Assembly (NCBI RefSeq): GCF_000308575.1
Contig: NZ_BAFZ01000157.1
Location: forward strand, 1 to 50,223
DNA from: Nocardia exalbida NBRC 100660
GTDB lineage: Bacteria; Actinomycetota; Actinomycetes; Mycobacteriales; Mycobacteriaceae
DNA: 50,223 bases
Direction: 5' to 3'
Part shown: positions 42,160 through 50,223 of the stretch, piece by piece
Numbering within the stretch: position 1 is the stretch's first letter
Layout of the letters: each line of letters begins with the position of its first letter
Made by a program: the position numbers and the translations under genes
Notes under the pieces: generated by a model
The model's input: the letters and a program-made list of their open reading frames with translations, nothing else
Told to the model about the DNA's origin: nothing
Database searches by the model: none

Positions 42160-45100
42160 ATGAGCTTTTTACTACGCGGAGTCGTCTCACCGTGGTGGCT
42201 CGAGGCGCCGACCTCCGTGGCGGCGGAGATGGCCCGCGCTGGCGTGGAGAAGGTCGTCGACCTGGGAACCAAAGCGGCCCAGGCGCCGGTGCAGGCGGTG
42301 GCCGCGGGCGCGCGGGCGGGGGCGTCGCTGCTGAACCTGGGAAGCGACGAGGAGTTGCGCGACGAGCTCGCGGCGCTGATCGATCCGCACGCGCTGCGTT
42401 CGCGCCGCCGTGTGGCGCTCTACGAGGACCGGGCCACCGTCGAGGTGCGCGGGCTGGACTCCGGTAAGAGCGGAGACGTCACGCAGGCGCTGCACCGGAC
42501 GCTGGACCGGCGCCGCGATGTGCGCTGGTGGCGGGTGAACGCGGTGACCGGCCGCGTCGTCGCCGCGCTCGAGCACGGCGCGGCCGACCTGCCCGCCCTG
42601 GTATCGGCCATCGAGTCCGTCGAGGCCGACACCGCGGTCGACGACCTGGACTGGAGCCGCGGCCGCGAGCACCCCGGGGATCGGGAACCACTGCTCGCGG
42701 CCGCGATCCAGGTCGCGGGCGACGTCGGTGCGATCGGATTGTCCGCGGTGGGCGCGGTGCTGCCGTTGCGCGGGCCCGCCCGGATGTTGCGCGCGGCGGC
42801 AGCCTTCGTCGACACCCAGCCCCGGCTGCGCAAACGGCTGGAGGAACAGCTCGGCCGTCCACGCACGGACATGGTGCTCACCACCGCCAACGCCATCGGC
42901 AACGCCCTGGGCAACAGCGCAGCGGCGGGCACGGCGAATCTGGTCATCGACGCGGTGCATCGCGGTTTCACCCTGACCGAGTCGATGACCAGGTACGCGC
43001 AGTGGCGAAAATGGGAGACCGAGATCGACCGCCGCCCTGCGGAAGTGTGCGATCCGCTGGCACCGTCCACCCGCGTGGTCGAGATGCCGCAGGGTCCGAT
43101 CGAGCGGGTCGCCGACGAAACAGCGGCGGCCGCGCTGGTGGGTGCGGTCACCTCCGTCCTCGGCGGCCGCGGCCTGTTCGGCGCCGCCGACGCGCTGGAA
43201 CTCGGCGCGCCCAAGGCAGCGCGGGCCAGCCGGGAGGCCTACGGCGCCCTCGTCTCCACGGGGCTCGGCCGCGCGGGCGTGCTGACGCTGCACCCGCGGG
43301 TCTGGCGGCGACTCGACCGATTGTCCGCCCTGGTCATCGACGGAGAATCGCTGCTGACCTCCCGCCGCTTGGTACTCGACGCCGAAACGACCGACCAGAG
43401 ATGGTCGGTCGCCGACGTGTGGAGCGCGGGCCAGCGCCTGCTGTGGGAGCGAGAGGCCGGCGAAGGCGCGGACAATGACGCGCAGCCGGACGACACCGAT
43501 CGCTACCTGTCGTCGGGGGGCCACCGCACACTGGTGCACCCGGCCACCGGAAAACCCGACGACGGTGCCACGCCCCGCCCCGTGTGGCGCGAACTCCACG
43601 ACAACGGCAAACCGGTCGGACGAGTCCTGATCGGCCGCGAACTCGACCGGCGGGCACACGCGCTGCTGAGCCGGGCGCGCAGCGCGGGCCTGCGCGTCAC
43701 CCTCGCCGGGGGCGCCGACGCCGCCGAACTGCGGTCGATGGCCGACGAATTCGTCTCCCCGTCCCATTCGCTCAGCGAGCGGGTGCGCACGCTGCAACAG
43801 GACGGTCACGTCGTCGCGGTGCTGAGCCCCCGCGCCCACAAAGCCCTGGCCCGCGCCGATGTCGGGATCGGTCTGGCCGTGCGGGAAGACAACGCCCTGC
43901 AGATGCCCTGGACCGCCGACGCGGTCTGCCGCGACCTCGGACAGGCGCACCGCGTCCTCGCCGCCATCGCCCCGGCCCGGCAGGTGAGCGAACGCGGCCG
44001 TTCGCTGGCGCTGTCGGCGGCCGCGCTGGGCGGGCTGCTGCTGGCCGTCGCCCCCGACAGCGCGGGCCGGGCCTCGCCCATGACCGCCGCCCACTACACC
44101 GGTCTGCTCAGCGGCGCCTACACCGGATGGCGAACCGCGCGCACCGAGCCACCGGCCGCCCTCGCCCCGCTGCTGCCCTGGCACGCCCTCGAACCCGACG
44201 AGGTGTTGAGCCGGTTGCCGCAGCCCGGGCCGGTGCAGGAACGAGCCCAGCCGGACACCGCCGCCCGCATCCCCGGGGTGCGCGTGCTCACCTCGGCGGC
44301 GTCGTTCGCGGGCCAACTGCGCCGCGAACTGGCCGACCCGCTGACCCCGATCCTCGGCGTCGGCGCGGCCGCCACCGCCGTGCTCGGCGCCCCGTCGGAC
44401 GCGGTGCTGCTGTCGTCGGTCCTCGCGGTGAACGCGCTGGTGTCCGCCTGGCAGCGGCAGCGCGCCGAGGGCGCGTTGCACCGGCTGTTCGAGGGCGAGC
44501 AGCTCACCGCCCGGGTGATCGATCGCGCCGAACTCGACGCGGCCGAACCGCGCGAAACCCGCGTGCCCGCGAACCTGCTGACACTGGGCGATGTCATCGT
44601 GCTGCGCGCCGGGGACGTGGTCCCCGCCGACGCGCGGCTGCTGCGCGCGGACGACCTCGAGATGGACGAATCCGGCCTCACCGGCGAGTCGATCACCGTC
44701 GACAAGCAGGTCTCCGCCACCCCGGGCGCGTCGGTGGCCGACCGCGCCTGCATGGTCTTCGAAGGCAGCACCGTGGTGAACGGCACCGGGCGGGCGATCG
44801 TCGTGGCCGTCGGCCACGACACCCAGGCGGGCCGCGCCGCCGCCGGCGCCATCCCGCCCGAGAAGGCCGGTGTGCAGGCGCAGCTGCGCCGCTTGACCGA
44901 CCGCGCCCTGCCGTTGACCTTGAGCGGCGGCGGCGTCGTGACCGGGCTGGGCATCCTGCGCGGCAGGCCCCTGCGCACCGCCATCGCCGACGGCGTCGCG
45001 GTCGCGGTCGCCGCGGTCCCCGAAGGACTGCCGCTGGTGGCCACGGTCGCTCAGCTCGCCGCCGCCCGCAGGCTGTCACGGCACGGTGTGCTGGTGCGCG

Positions 45101-46782
45101 CCAGCCGCACCGTCGAGGCCCTCGGCCGGGTGGACACCCTGTGCTTCGACAAGACCGGCACCCTCACCGAGGGGCGGCTGCGCCTGACCACCCTCGCCGA
45201 TCTCGACGACCAGTGGGCCCCGGACGCGGGCTCCGAGGACGCGCACCGTCTGTTGCGCGCCGCGGCCCGCGCCTGCCCCGATCCCGCCGAGGGACCGATC
45301 GCGCACGCCACCGACCGCGCCGTCGTCGACGCCGCGGCCCGGATACTCGGCGACGACGCCCGGCAGTGGGATGCGATCGAGGAGATCCCGTTCGAATCCA
45401 ACCGCGGATACGCCGCCACCCTCGGCCACACCTCCCGCAAACTGCGGCTGATCGTGAAGGGCGCACCCGAAGTCGTGCTGTCGCGCTGCACCAAGGTGCG
45501 GGTGAACGACACCGACCACCCCTTCGACGAGCGCATGCGCGAACGCGCCGAACGAGCGGTGCGCGATCTGGCCGAACAGGGCCTGCGGGTGCTGGTGGTG
45601 GCCCGGCGCGACCTTTCCACCCCACCCGACGACGTCGAGGCGGCGGTCGTGGAACTCACCCTGCTCGGGTTCCTCGGCCTCGCCGACGCCCCACGACCGC
45701 AAACGCTGCCGCTGGTCACCGCGCTGCAACGCAACGACATCAGCGTGCGCATGATCACCGGCGACCACCCGGTGACCGCGGCGGCGGTGGCCCGCCAGCT
45801 CGGCATCGAGGCGGGCCAGGTCGTGACCGGCGCGGATCTCGACCGCCTCGACGAGACCGCCCAAGCCGAGCTGATCGAACAGGGCACGGTCTTCGCCCGC
45901 GTCGATCCCGAACAGAAGGTGCGCATCGTGGCGGCGCTGCGCCGCGCGGGTCACGTCGTCGGCATGACCGGCGACGGCAGCAACGACGCCGCCGCCATCC
46001 GCACCGCCGACGTCGGAATCGGTTTGGCCGCACAGGGTTCCATCGCCGCGCGCAATGCCGCCGACATGGTGCTCACCCGCTCCGACCCCCTCGTGCTGTT
46101 GCATGCCCTCGTCGAAGGGCGCGGCATGTGGCAGCGGGTCACCGACGCGGTCGGCGTGCTGGTCGGCGGCAACGCGGGCGAAGTGGCCTTCACGCTGTAC
46201 GGGACCGCCGTCAGCGGCCGAGCGCCGCTGGGCACCCGGCAGTTCCTGCTGGTGAACATGCTCACCGACATGTTCCCCGCGATGGCGCTGGCGCTGTCGC
46301 GGGACGGGGACGCGGTCGATCCCGACGACACCGACGACCCGAAGGCCCAGGCGGAGCGGGCGGCCGAACGCCTGGCCGAACTCCCGCGTGCGCACCTGGG
46401 CACGGATCTGCTGCGCACCCTCGGCGTCCGCGGTGTCGCGACGGCCACCAGCGCGTCGGTCGCGTGGACCCTCGGCCGCGTGACCGGCACGCAGCGGCGC
46501 GCCGCCACCATCGGCCTGGTCGCGCTCATCGGCACCCAACTGGGCCAGACGCTGGTCTCCGGTTACCGCAGCCCGCTGGTGTGGCTTACCACCGCCGCGA
46601 GTGGCGCGGTGCTCGGCGCGGTGGTGATGACACCGGGGCTGTGTACCTATTTCGGTTGCCGCCCGCTGGATCCCGTCGGATGGGGGATCGCGACCACCTG
46701 CGCGACGACCGCCACCGCCGCCGCCGTGCTGCTTCCTCGGTTGCTGCCCCAGCCGCAGTCCCCAGCGCCGGTGGCGCGCTGA
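42160..46782 (+). CDS. ctpI: Giant cation-transporting P-type ATPase, CtpI-like
   Basis: 1540 residues from ATG 42160. The first roughly 700 residues are an unusual, partly degenerate N-terminal extension; this size matches mycobacterial CtpI (about 1600 residues). The ATPase core follows: actuator LTGES (841-844), PEGLP in membrane helix 4 (about 953), phosphorylation site CFDKTGTLTEG (Asp about 997), KGAPE in the nucleotide domain, MITGDHP, and the hinge MTGDGSNDAAA (1271-1276). PEGLP is the mark of P2-type (Ca2+/Mn2+-like) pumps, so Ca2+ or Mn2+ are more likely than heavy metals; the substrate of CtpI itself is not established. It has a SigF-like promoter and probably a leaderless mRNA. 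The TPP-enzyme gene follows by 70 bases. Confidence 0.9.
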   Translation: MSFLLRGVVSPWWLEAPTSVAAEMARAGVEKVVDLGTKAAQAPVQAVAAGARAGASLLNLGSDEELRDELAALIDPHALRSRRRVALYEDRATVEVRGLDSGKSGDVTQALHRTLDRRRDVRWWRVNAVTGRVVAALEHGAADLPALVSAIESVEADTAVDDLDWSRGREHPGDREPLLAAAIQVAGDVGAIGLSAVGAVLPLRGPARMLRAAAAFVDTQPRLRKRLEEQLGRPRTDMVLTTANAIGNALGNSAAAGTANLVIDAVHRGFTLTESMTRYAQWRKWETEIDRRPAEVCDPLAPSTRVVEMPQGPIERVADETAAAALVGAVTSVLGGRGLFGAADALELGAPKAARASREAYGALVSTGLGRAGVLTLHPRVWRRLDRLSALVIDGESLLTSRRLVLDAETTDQRWSVADVWSAGQRLLWEREAGEGADNDAQPDDTDRYLSSGGHRTLVHPATGKPDDGATPRPVWRELHDNGKPVGRVLIGRELDRRAHALLSRARSAGLRVTLAGGADAAELRSMADEFVSPSHSLSERVRTLQQDGHVVAVLSPRAHKALARADVGIGLAVREDNALQMPWTADAVCRDLGQAHRVLAAIAPARQVSERGRSLALSAAALGGLLLAVAPDSAGRASPMTAAHYTGLLSGAYTGWRTARTEPPAALAPLLPWHALEPDEVLSRLPQPGPVQERAQPDTAARIPGVRVLTSAASFAGQLRRELADPLTPILGVGAAATAVLGAPSDAVLLSSVLAVNALVSAWQRQRAEGALHRLFEGEQLTARVIDRAELDAAEPRETRVPANLLTLGDVIVLRAGDVVPADARLLRADDLEMDESGLTGESITVDKQVSATPGASVADRACMVFEGSTVVNGTGRAIVVAVGHDTQAGRAAAGAIPPEKAGVQAQLRRLTDRALPLTLSGGGVVTGLGILRGRPLRTAIADGVAVAVAAVPEGLPLVATVAQLAAARRLSRHGVLVRASRTVEALGRVDTLCFDKTGTLTEGRLRLTTLADLDDQWAPDAGSEDAHRLLRAAARACPDPAEGPIAHATDRAVVDAAARILGDDARQWDAIEEIPFESNRGYAATLGHTSRKLRLIVKGAPEVVLSRCTKVRVNDTDHPFDERMRERAERAVRDLAEQGLRVLVVARRDLSTPPDDVEAAVVELTLLGFLGLADAPRPQTLPLVTALQRNDISVRMITGDHPVTAAAVARQLGIEAGQVVTGADLDRLDETAQAELIEQGTVFARVDPEQKVRIVAALRRAGHVVGMTGDGSNDAAAIRTADVGIGLAAQGSIAARNAADMVLTRSDPLVLLHALVEGRGMWQRVTDAVGVLVGGNAGEVAFTLYGTAVSGRAPLGTRQFLLVNMLTDMFPAMALALSRDGDAVDPDDTDDPKAQAERAAERLAELPRAHLGTDLLRTLGVRGVATATSASVAWTLGRVTGTQRRAATIGLVALIGTQLGQTLVSGYRSPLVWLTTAASGAVLGAVVMTPGLCTYFGCRPLDPVGWGIATTCATTATAAAVLLPRLLPQPQSPAPVAR

Positions 46783-46805
46783 TTGGCGCCGCACCGCCCG
46801 GGTAC
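46781..46805 (+). promoter_or_regulatory. Weak SigF/SigB-like element GATT-N15-GGGTAC upstream of the pyruvate-oxidase-like gene
   Basis: GATT (46781-46784) overlaps the ctpI stop codon and GGGTAC (46800-46805) follows after exactly 15 bases; one base departs from GTTT. It lies 47 bases before the ATG at 46853, with GGAGG between. It is less certain than the other elements. Confidence 0.4.
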
Positions 46806-46852
46806 CCGCCTGGCGACGGACCCTGCCACCGGCACAGGACAGGAGGACCCCT

Positions 46853-48634
46853 ATGGCTCGACAGGTCGGTGACTACGTCGTACAACGTCTGCGGGAGTGG
46901 GGCGTGGAGCAGGTCTTCGGTTATCCCGGCGACGGGATCAACGGCCTGATCGCCGCTTTCGGCCGCGCGGACGACGATCCGGCGTTCATCCAAGCCCGCC
47001 ACGAGGAGATGTCGGCGTTCCAGGCCACCGGATACGCCAAATTCAGCGGCAAGGTGGGCGTGTGCACCGCGACCTCGGGCCCGGGGGCGATCCATCTGCT
47101 CAACGGTTTGTACGACGCGAAACTCGATCACGTCCCGGTGGTGGCGATCGTCGGGCAGACCGCGCGCAGCGCGATGGGCGGCAGCTATCAGCAGGAAGTC
47201 GATCTACAGAACCTGTTCAAGGACGTCGCGTCCGACTACTTGGTCGAGGTGAATGTCGCCGCCCAATTGCCCAACGCGCTGGACCGCGCCTTCCGGGTCG
47301 CGATCGCGCGGCGGGCCCCGACCGCGGTGATCCTGCCGTCGGATCTGCAGGAGCAGCCCTACGAGCCACCGCAGCACGCCTTCAAGCAGGTGCCGTCGAG
47401 CCCGCCCGGGCAGGCCGCGGCGCGCGTGATTCCCGCGTACGAGGACATCCGGCGCGCCGCGGAGGTGATCGACGCCGGATCCAAGGTCGCGATCCTGATC
47501 GGGCAGGGCGCCCGTTCGGCCGCCGAGGAGGTCGTGGAACTCGCCGAGCGCACCGGCGCGGGCGTGGCGAAGGCTCTGCTGGGCAAGGACGTCCTGCCCG
47601 ACGATCTGCCTTTCGTCACCGGTGCGATCGGATTGCTCGGCACCAGGCCCAGTTACGAACTCATGCGCGACTGCGACACGCTGCTGATCGTTGGATCGAA
47701 CTTCCCCTACAGCCAGTTCCTGCCCGAATTCGGGCAGGCCCGCGCCGTGCAGATCGACATCGACGGCACCATGATCGGCATGCGTTACCCGACCGAGGTG
47801 AACCTGGTCGGCGACGCGAGATCGACGTTGGCGGAACTGATTCCGCTCGTGCGGCGCAAGGACGACCGCGGCTGGCGGGAGAAGATCGAGAAGAACGTCG
47901 CCCGCTGGTGGCAGACCATCGAACGCCAGTCCCTGCTGGACGCCCACCCGGTCAACCCCATGCGGGTGGTGTGGGAATTGTCCGAGCGCATTCCCGACGA
48001 CGCCATCGTCACCGCCGATTCCGGGTCCTCCACCAACTGGTATGCCCGCTGCCTGCGCTTGCGCGGCCGGATGCGCGGGTCGCTGTCGGGCACCCTGGCG
48101 ACCATGGGGCCGGGCGTGCCCTACGCCATCGGCGCCAAGTTCGCCCACCCCGACCGGCCCGCGATCGCGCTGGTCGGCGACGGCGCCATGCAGATGAACG
48201 GGATGGCCGAACTGCTCACCATCGCCCGCTACCGCCCCCGCTGGAGCGACCCGCGCCTGATCGTCTGCGTCTTCCACAACAACGACCTCAACCAGGTCAC
48301 CTGGGAGCTGCGCGCCATGGGCGGCGCCCCGAAATTCGAGCCGTCGCAGGCCCTTCCCGACGTCTCCTATGCCGAAGTCGCCCGCAGCGCGGGCCTGACC
48401 GGCATCACTGTGCGGACACCCGAGGAACTCGGGCCGGCTTGGGACCGCGCCCTGCACGCCGACGGCCCGGTGGTGCTCGACGTGCACTGCGACCCCGACG
48501 TGCCGCCCATCCCGCCGCACGCCACCTGGGATCAGATGAAGGACACCGCCGAAGCCGTGTTGCGCGGCGACCCGGACGCCTGGCATCTGATCGCGCAGGG
48601 TGCGAAAACCAAGGTCCAGGAGTTCATTCCGTAG
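46853..48634 (+). CDS. Thiamine-diphosphate enzyme, pyruvate oxidase/YdaP-like
   Basis: 593 residues from ATG 46853 with AGGAGGA upstream. The three-domain plan of pyruvate oxidases and acetolactate synthases is clear. The N-terminal PYR domain has VFGYPGDGINGL and the proton-relay Glu in ARHEEMSAFQATGYAK. A central Rossmann-like domain (VAILIGQGARSAAEEV) would bind FAD or ADP. The C-terminal PP domain has the ThDP signature GDGAMQMNG with NNDLN. Relatives include PoxB of E. coli and the sigma-B-controlled YdaP of Bacillus (recalled). It would decarboxylate pyruvate to acetate or acetyl-phosphate under stress. The following hemerythrin and SDR genes run in the same direction with short gaps. 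Confidence 0.9.
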   Translation: MARQVGDYVVQRLREWGVEQVFGYPGDGINGLIAAFGRADDDPAFIQARHEEMSAFQATGYAKFSGKVGVCTATSGPGAIHLLNGLYDAKLDHVPVVAIVGQTARSAMGGSYQQEVDLQNLFKDVASDYLVEVNVAAQLPNALDRAFRVAIARRAPTAVILPSDLQEQPYEPPQHAFKQVPSSPPGQAAARVIPAYEDIRRAAEVIDAGSKVAILIGQGARSAAEEVVELAERTGAGVAKALLGKDVLPDDLPFVTGAIGLLGTRPSYELMRDCDTLLIVGSNFPYSQFLPEFGQARAVQIDIDGTMIGMRYPTEVNLVGDARSTLAELIPLVRRKDDRGWREKIEKNVARWWQTIERQSLLDAHPVNPMRVVWELSERIPDDAIVTADSGSSTNWYARCLRLRGRMRGSLSGTLATMGPGVPYAIGAKFAHPDRPAIALVGDGAMQMNGMAELLTIARYRPRWSDPRLIVCVFHNNDLNQVTWELRAMGGAPKFEPSQALPDVSYAEVARSAGLTGITVRTPEELGPAWDRALHADGPVVLDVHCDPDVPPIPPHATWDQMKDTAEAVLRGDPDAWHLIAQGAKTKVQEFIP

Positions 48635-48653
48635 CGACAGAAACGAGTGTGCG

Positions 48654-49214
48654 ATGACCGAACAGGATGTCGTCGAGCTGCTGACCGCCCAGCACGAGGA
48701 GATCTTCGCGTTGCTGGCGCGGCTGAAGGCGGGCGAGGACGGGAAACAGGATCTGTTCACCGAGTTGGTGCGGTTACTGGCCGTGCACGAGAGCGCCGAG
48801 GAGGAGGTCGTGCACCCCGTCGCGGCGCGGGCCCGTTTCGGCGCGGACGCCGACATCGTGCAGCCGCGGCTGGAGGAGGAGAACGCGGCCAAACGCGCCC
48901 TGGCGGACCTCTACGACCTGGGGGTGGACCATCCCGATTTCGACGCCCGGCTCGCGAAGTTCGCCGACGCCGTGGCCGAGCACGCCGCGCACGAGGAAAC
49001 CGAGGAGTTCACCCTGCTGCGCGCGCAGTTCTCCACCAGCCAGTTGCGGCGGATGGCGGGCTCGGTACGCGCCGCCGAAGCCGTGGCCCCCACCCGCCCG
49101 CACCCCCACGCGGGGGAGTCCGCGGTCGCGAACCTGCTGGCCGGCCCGCCGCTGGCGGTGTTCGACCGCGCTCGTGACGCGGTGCGCGACTGGCGGCAGA
49201 ACCAGGACACGTGA
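48654..49214 (+). CDS. Second hemerythrin HHE-domain protein
   Basis: 186 residues from ATG 48654, 19 bases after the ThDP-enzyme stop. HHE ligands appear in TAQHEEIFALLARL, LAVHESAEEEVVHPV, LEEENAAKRAL and AEHAAHEETEEFTLL, the pattern of the actinobacterial HHE subfamily. The C-terminal 50 residues (APTRPHPHAGESAVANLLAG) are a tail absent from minimal HHE domains. The site upstream of the ATG is weak, so translation may be coupled to the upstream gene. It shares little obvious identity with the HHE protein at 37876 outside the ligand motifs. Oxygen, peroxide or NO sensing is the family theme. Confidence 0.9.
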   Translation: MTEQDVVELLTAQHEEIFALLARLKAGEDGKQDLFTELVRLLAVHESAEEEVVHPVAARARFGADADIVQPRLEEENAAKRALADLYDLGVDHPDFDARLAKFADAVAEHAAHEETEEFTLLRAQFSTSQLRRMAGSVRAAEAVAPTRPHPHAGESAVANLLAGPPLAVFDRARDAVRDWRQNQDT

Positions 49215-49254
49215 ATCACCCCCAGCCCACGAAGCGGAGAAGGAGAACACCGAC

Positions 49255-50094
49255 ATGGGGTTTCCCGCGCAGCAGCAAGAAGTTCCCGGCATCCAGGCCC
49301 GGATGACCCCCGTACCGGACTGCGGTGAGGACAGCTACCGCGGCTCCGGCAAACTGACCGGCAAGGCCGCCGTCATCACCGGCGCCGACAGCGGAATCGG
49401 CCGGGCGGTGGCGATCGCCTACGCGCGCGAGGGCGCCGACGTGCTGATCTCCTACCTCGACGAGGACGAGGACGCCAAGGAAGTCGCCGACCTGGTGACG
49501 CAGGCCGGACGCAAAGCCGTCCTGGTGCCCGGCGACCTGTCGGAGGCCGCCCATTGCCGCGCCGTCATCGATCGGGCCGTGCGGGAATTCGGGAAGATCG
49601 ACATCCTGGTGAGCAACGCGGCCTTCCAGATGACGCACCAGACGCTGGAGGAGATCAGCGACGAGGAATTCGAGCACACCGTCAAATTGAACATCAACGC
49701 CTACTTCTACCTGGTGAAGGCGGCGCTGCCGCACATGCCTGCGGGGTCGTCGATCATCGGCAGCTCCTCGGTCAACTCCGACATGCCCTCGCCGACACTG
49801 GCCCCGTACGCCGCGACCAAAGCCGCCATCGCGAACTTCTCCGCCAGCCTCGCGCAATTGCTGGGCGAACGGGGAATCCGGGTCAACAGCGTGGCGCCGG
49901 GACCGATCTGGACCCCGCTGATCCCCTCCACCATGCCGGTCGAGAAGGTCGCGCACTTCGGTGACGACACGCCGTTGGGCCGTGCCGGTCAACCGGCCGA
50001 ATTGGCGCCCACCTACGTCATGCTGGCCTCCGACGACGGCAGCTACGTCTCCGGCGCTCGCATCGCGGTCACCGGTGGCAGGCCGATCCTGTGA
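49255..50094 (+). CDS. Short-chain dehydrogenase/reductase, general-stress-protein-39 (YdaD)-like
   Basis: 279 residues from ATG 49255 with AAGGAGAA upstream. The N-terminal extension (QQQEVPGIQARMTPVPDCGE) is characteristic of the longer YdaD/GSP39 group. The Rossmann motif VITGADSGIGRAVA is followed by VSNAAFQ, the catalytic Ser in IIGSSSVNSDMPS, Tyr-x3-Lys in APYAATKAAIANF and the NAD-contact VNSVAPGPIWTPL. In Bacillus, YdaD and YdaP are products of one sigma-B-controlled group; here the SDR lies two genes after a YdaP-like enzyme. Substrate unknown. It ends just before a terminator. Confidence 0.92.
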   Translation: MGFPAQQQEVPGIQARMTPVPDCGEDSYRGSGKLTGKAAVITGADSGIGRAVAIAYAREGADVLISYLDEDEDAKEVADLVTQAGRKAVLVPGDLSEAAHCRAVIDRAVREFGKIDILVSNAAFQMTHQTLEEISDEEFEHTVKLNINAYFYLVKAALPHMPAGSSIIGSSSVNSDMPSPTLAPYAATKAAIANFSASLAQLLGERGIRVNSVAPGPIWTPLIPSTMPVEKVAHFGDDTPLGRAGQPAELAPTYVMLASDDGSYVSGARIAVTGGRPIL

Positions 50095-50116
50095 CGCTTC
50101 GCGCACGCTGACCCGC

Positions 50117-50141
50117 CCGGTCGGCCGTGACGGCCGACCGG
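50117..50141. terminator. Perfect 11-base-pair hairpin between convergent genes
   Basis: CCGGTCGGCCG (50117-50127) pairs fully with CGGCCGACCGG (50131-50141) around a TGA loop. It lies 23 bases after the SDR stop and 13 bases from the stop of the minus-strand gene at the edge, so it should terminate both. Confidence 0.8.
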
Positions 50142-50154
50142 CGGCGGGGGCGGA

Positions 50155-50223
50155 TCACAGCATCGACACCACGATGCCGACCGCCACGGCGAGGAACAAC
50201 AGGATCACCAGCGCCCCGATGAG
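50155..50223 (-). CDS. C-terminus of a membrane protein, truncated by the window edge
   Basis: Read on the minus strand, the last 69 bases encode 22 residues and a TGA: LIGALVILLFLAVAVGIVVS ending in ML. This is a typical transmembrane helix at the very C-terminus of a protein whose start lies beyond the window. It converges on the SDR gene across the hairpin. The family cannot be named from this fragment. Confidence 0.55.
   Translation of the reverse strand, partial: LIGALVILLFLAVAVGIVVSML

Noticed and set aside
1..50223. tRNA, rRNA, insertion sequences, prophage or attachment sites
   Set aside because: I saw no cloverleaf, transposase or integrase motif, flanking direct repeats or tRNA-like 3' ends on either strand.

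Overview
The window is very GC-rich, densely coding actinomycete DNA. Several features point to a mycolic-acid-type actinomycete, most likely Nocardia or a close relative: an Lsr2 nucleoid protein, a DUF7159-like Pro-rich membrane protein, a CtpI-type giant P-type ATPase, a fatty-acyl-AMP-ligase/polyketide synthase, and many GTG/TTG starts with short or absent leaders. The genus is inferred from remembered family distributions, not from an rRNA or a database search. I see no rRNA, tRNA, CRISPR array or insertion sequence.

Layout. (1) 0-6.9 kb: a truncated lytic transglycosylase, a DUF7159-like protein followed by an in-frame gene remnant, a serine hydrolase of the beta-lactamase fold, an orphan tryptophan synthase beta chain behind a foldable leader, and a membrane metallophosphoesterase. 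(2) 6.9-18 kb: a secreted PhoD phosphatase, a MalT/LAL regulator, a small DUF7144 membrane protein, an alpha/beta hydrolase, a two-gene FAD oxidoreductase operon divergent from a TetR regulator with a perfect palindrome between them, and a Gfo/Idh/MocA oxidoreductase. (3) 18-34.1 kb, minus strand: the centrepiece, a five-gene block in which the last four genes overlap and are probably translationally coupled. Its order is GT1 glycosyltransferase, 3357-residue megasynthase (FAAL-ACP-KS-AT-DH-KR-ACP-C-FkbH), ACP-thioester reductase with an extra C-terminal domain, alpha/beta hydrolase with a Cys nucleophile, and GT4 glycosyltransferase. (4) 34.1-35.2 kb: a long non-coding gap and lsr2. (5) 35.3-37.3 kb: a diiron oxidase-like protein, a HemK-like methyltransferase and a CDGSH Fe-S protein, overlapping. 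(6) 37.3-50.2 kb: a stress/redox region with a CinA-type amidase, two hemerythrin-domain proteins, a flavodoxin-like reductase, an Orn/Lys/Arg decarboxylase, a zinc alcohol dehydrogenase, CtpI, a pyruvate-oxidase-like ThDP enzyme and an SDR.

How the genes may work together. In the megasynthase block, FAAL would activate a fatty acid and one PKS module would extend it. The C-terminal FkbH domain would load a glyceryl unit from 1,3-bisphosphoglycerate onto an ACP, the condensation domain would join the two, and the thioester reductase would release an aldehyde or alcohol. Two glycosyltransferases could then decorate it, giving a glycosylated acyl-glycerol-type lipid. This chemistry is an inference from domain order. 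In the stress region, at least four genes carry GTTT-N15-GGGTAN-type elements (SigF/SigB-like) at sensible distances from their starts, so they may form one general-stress regulon.
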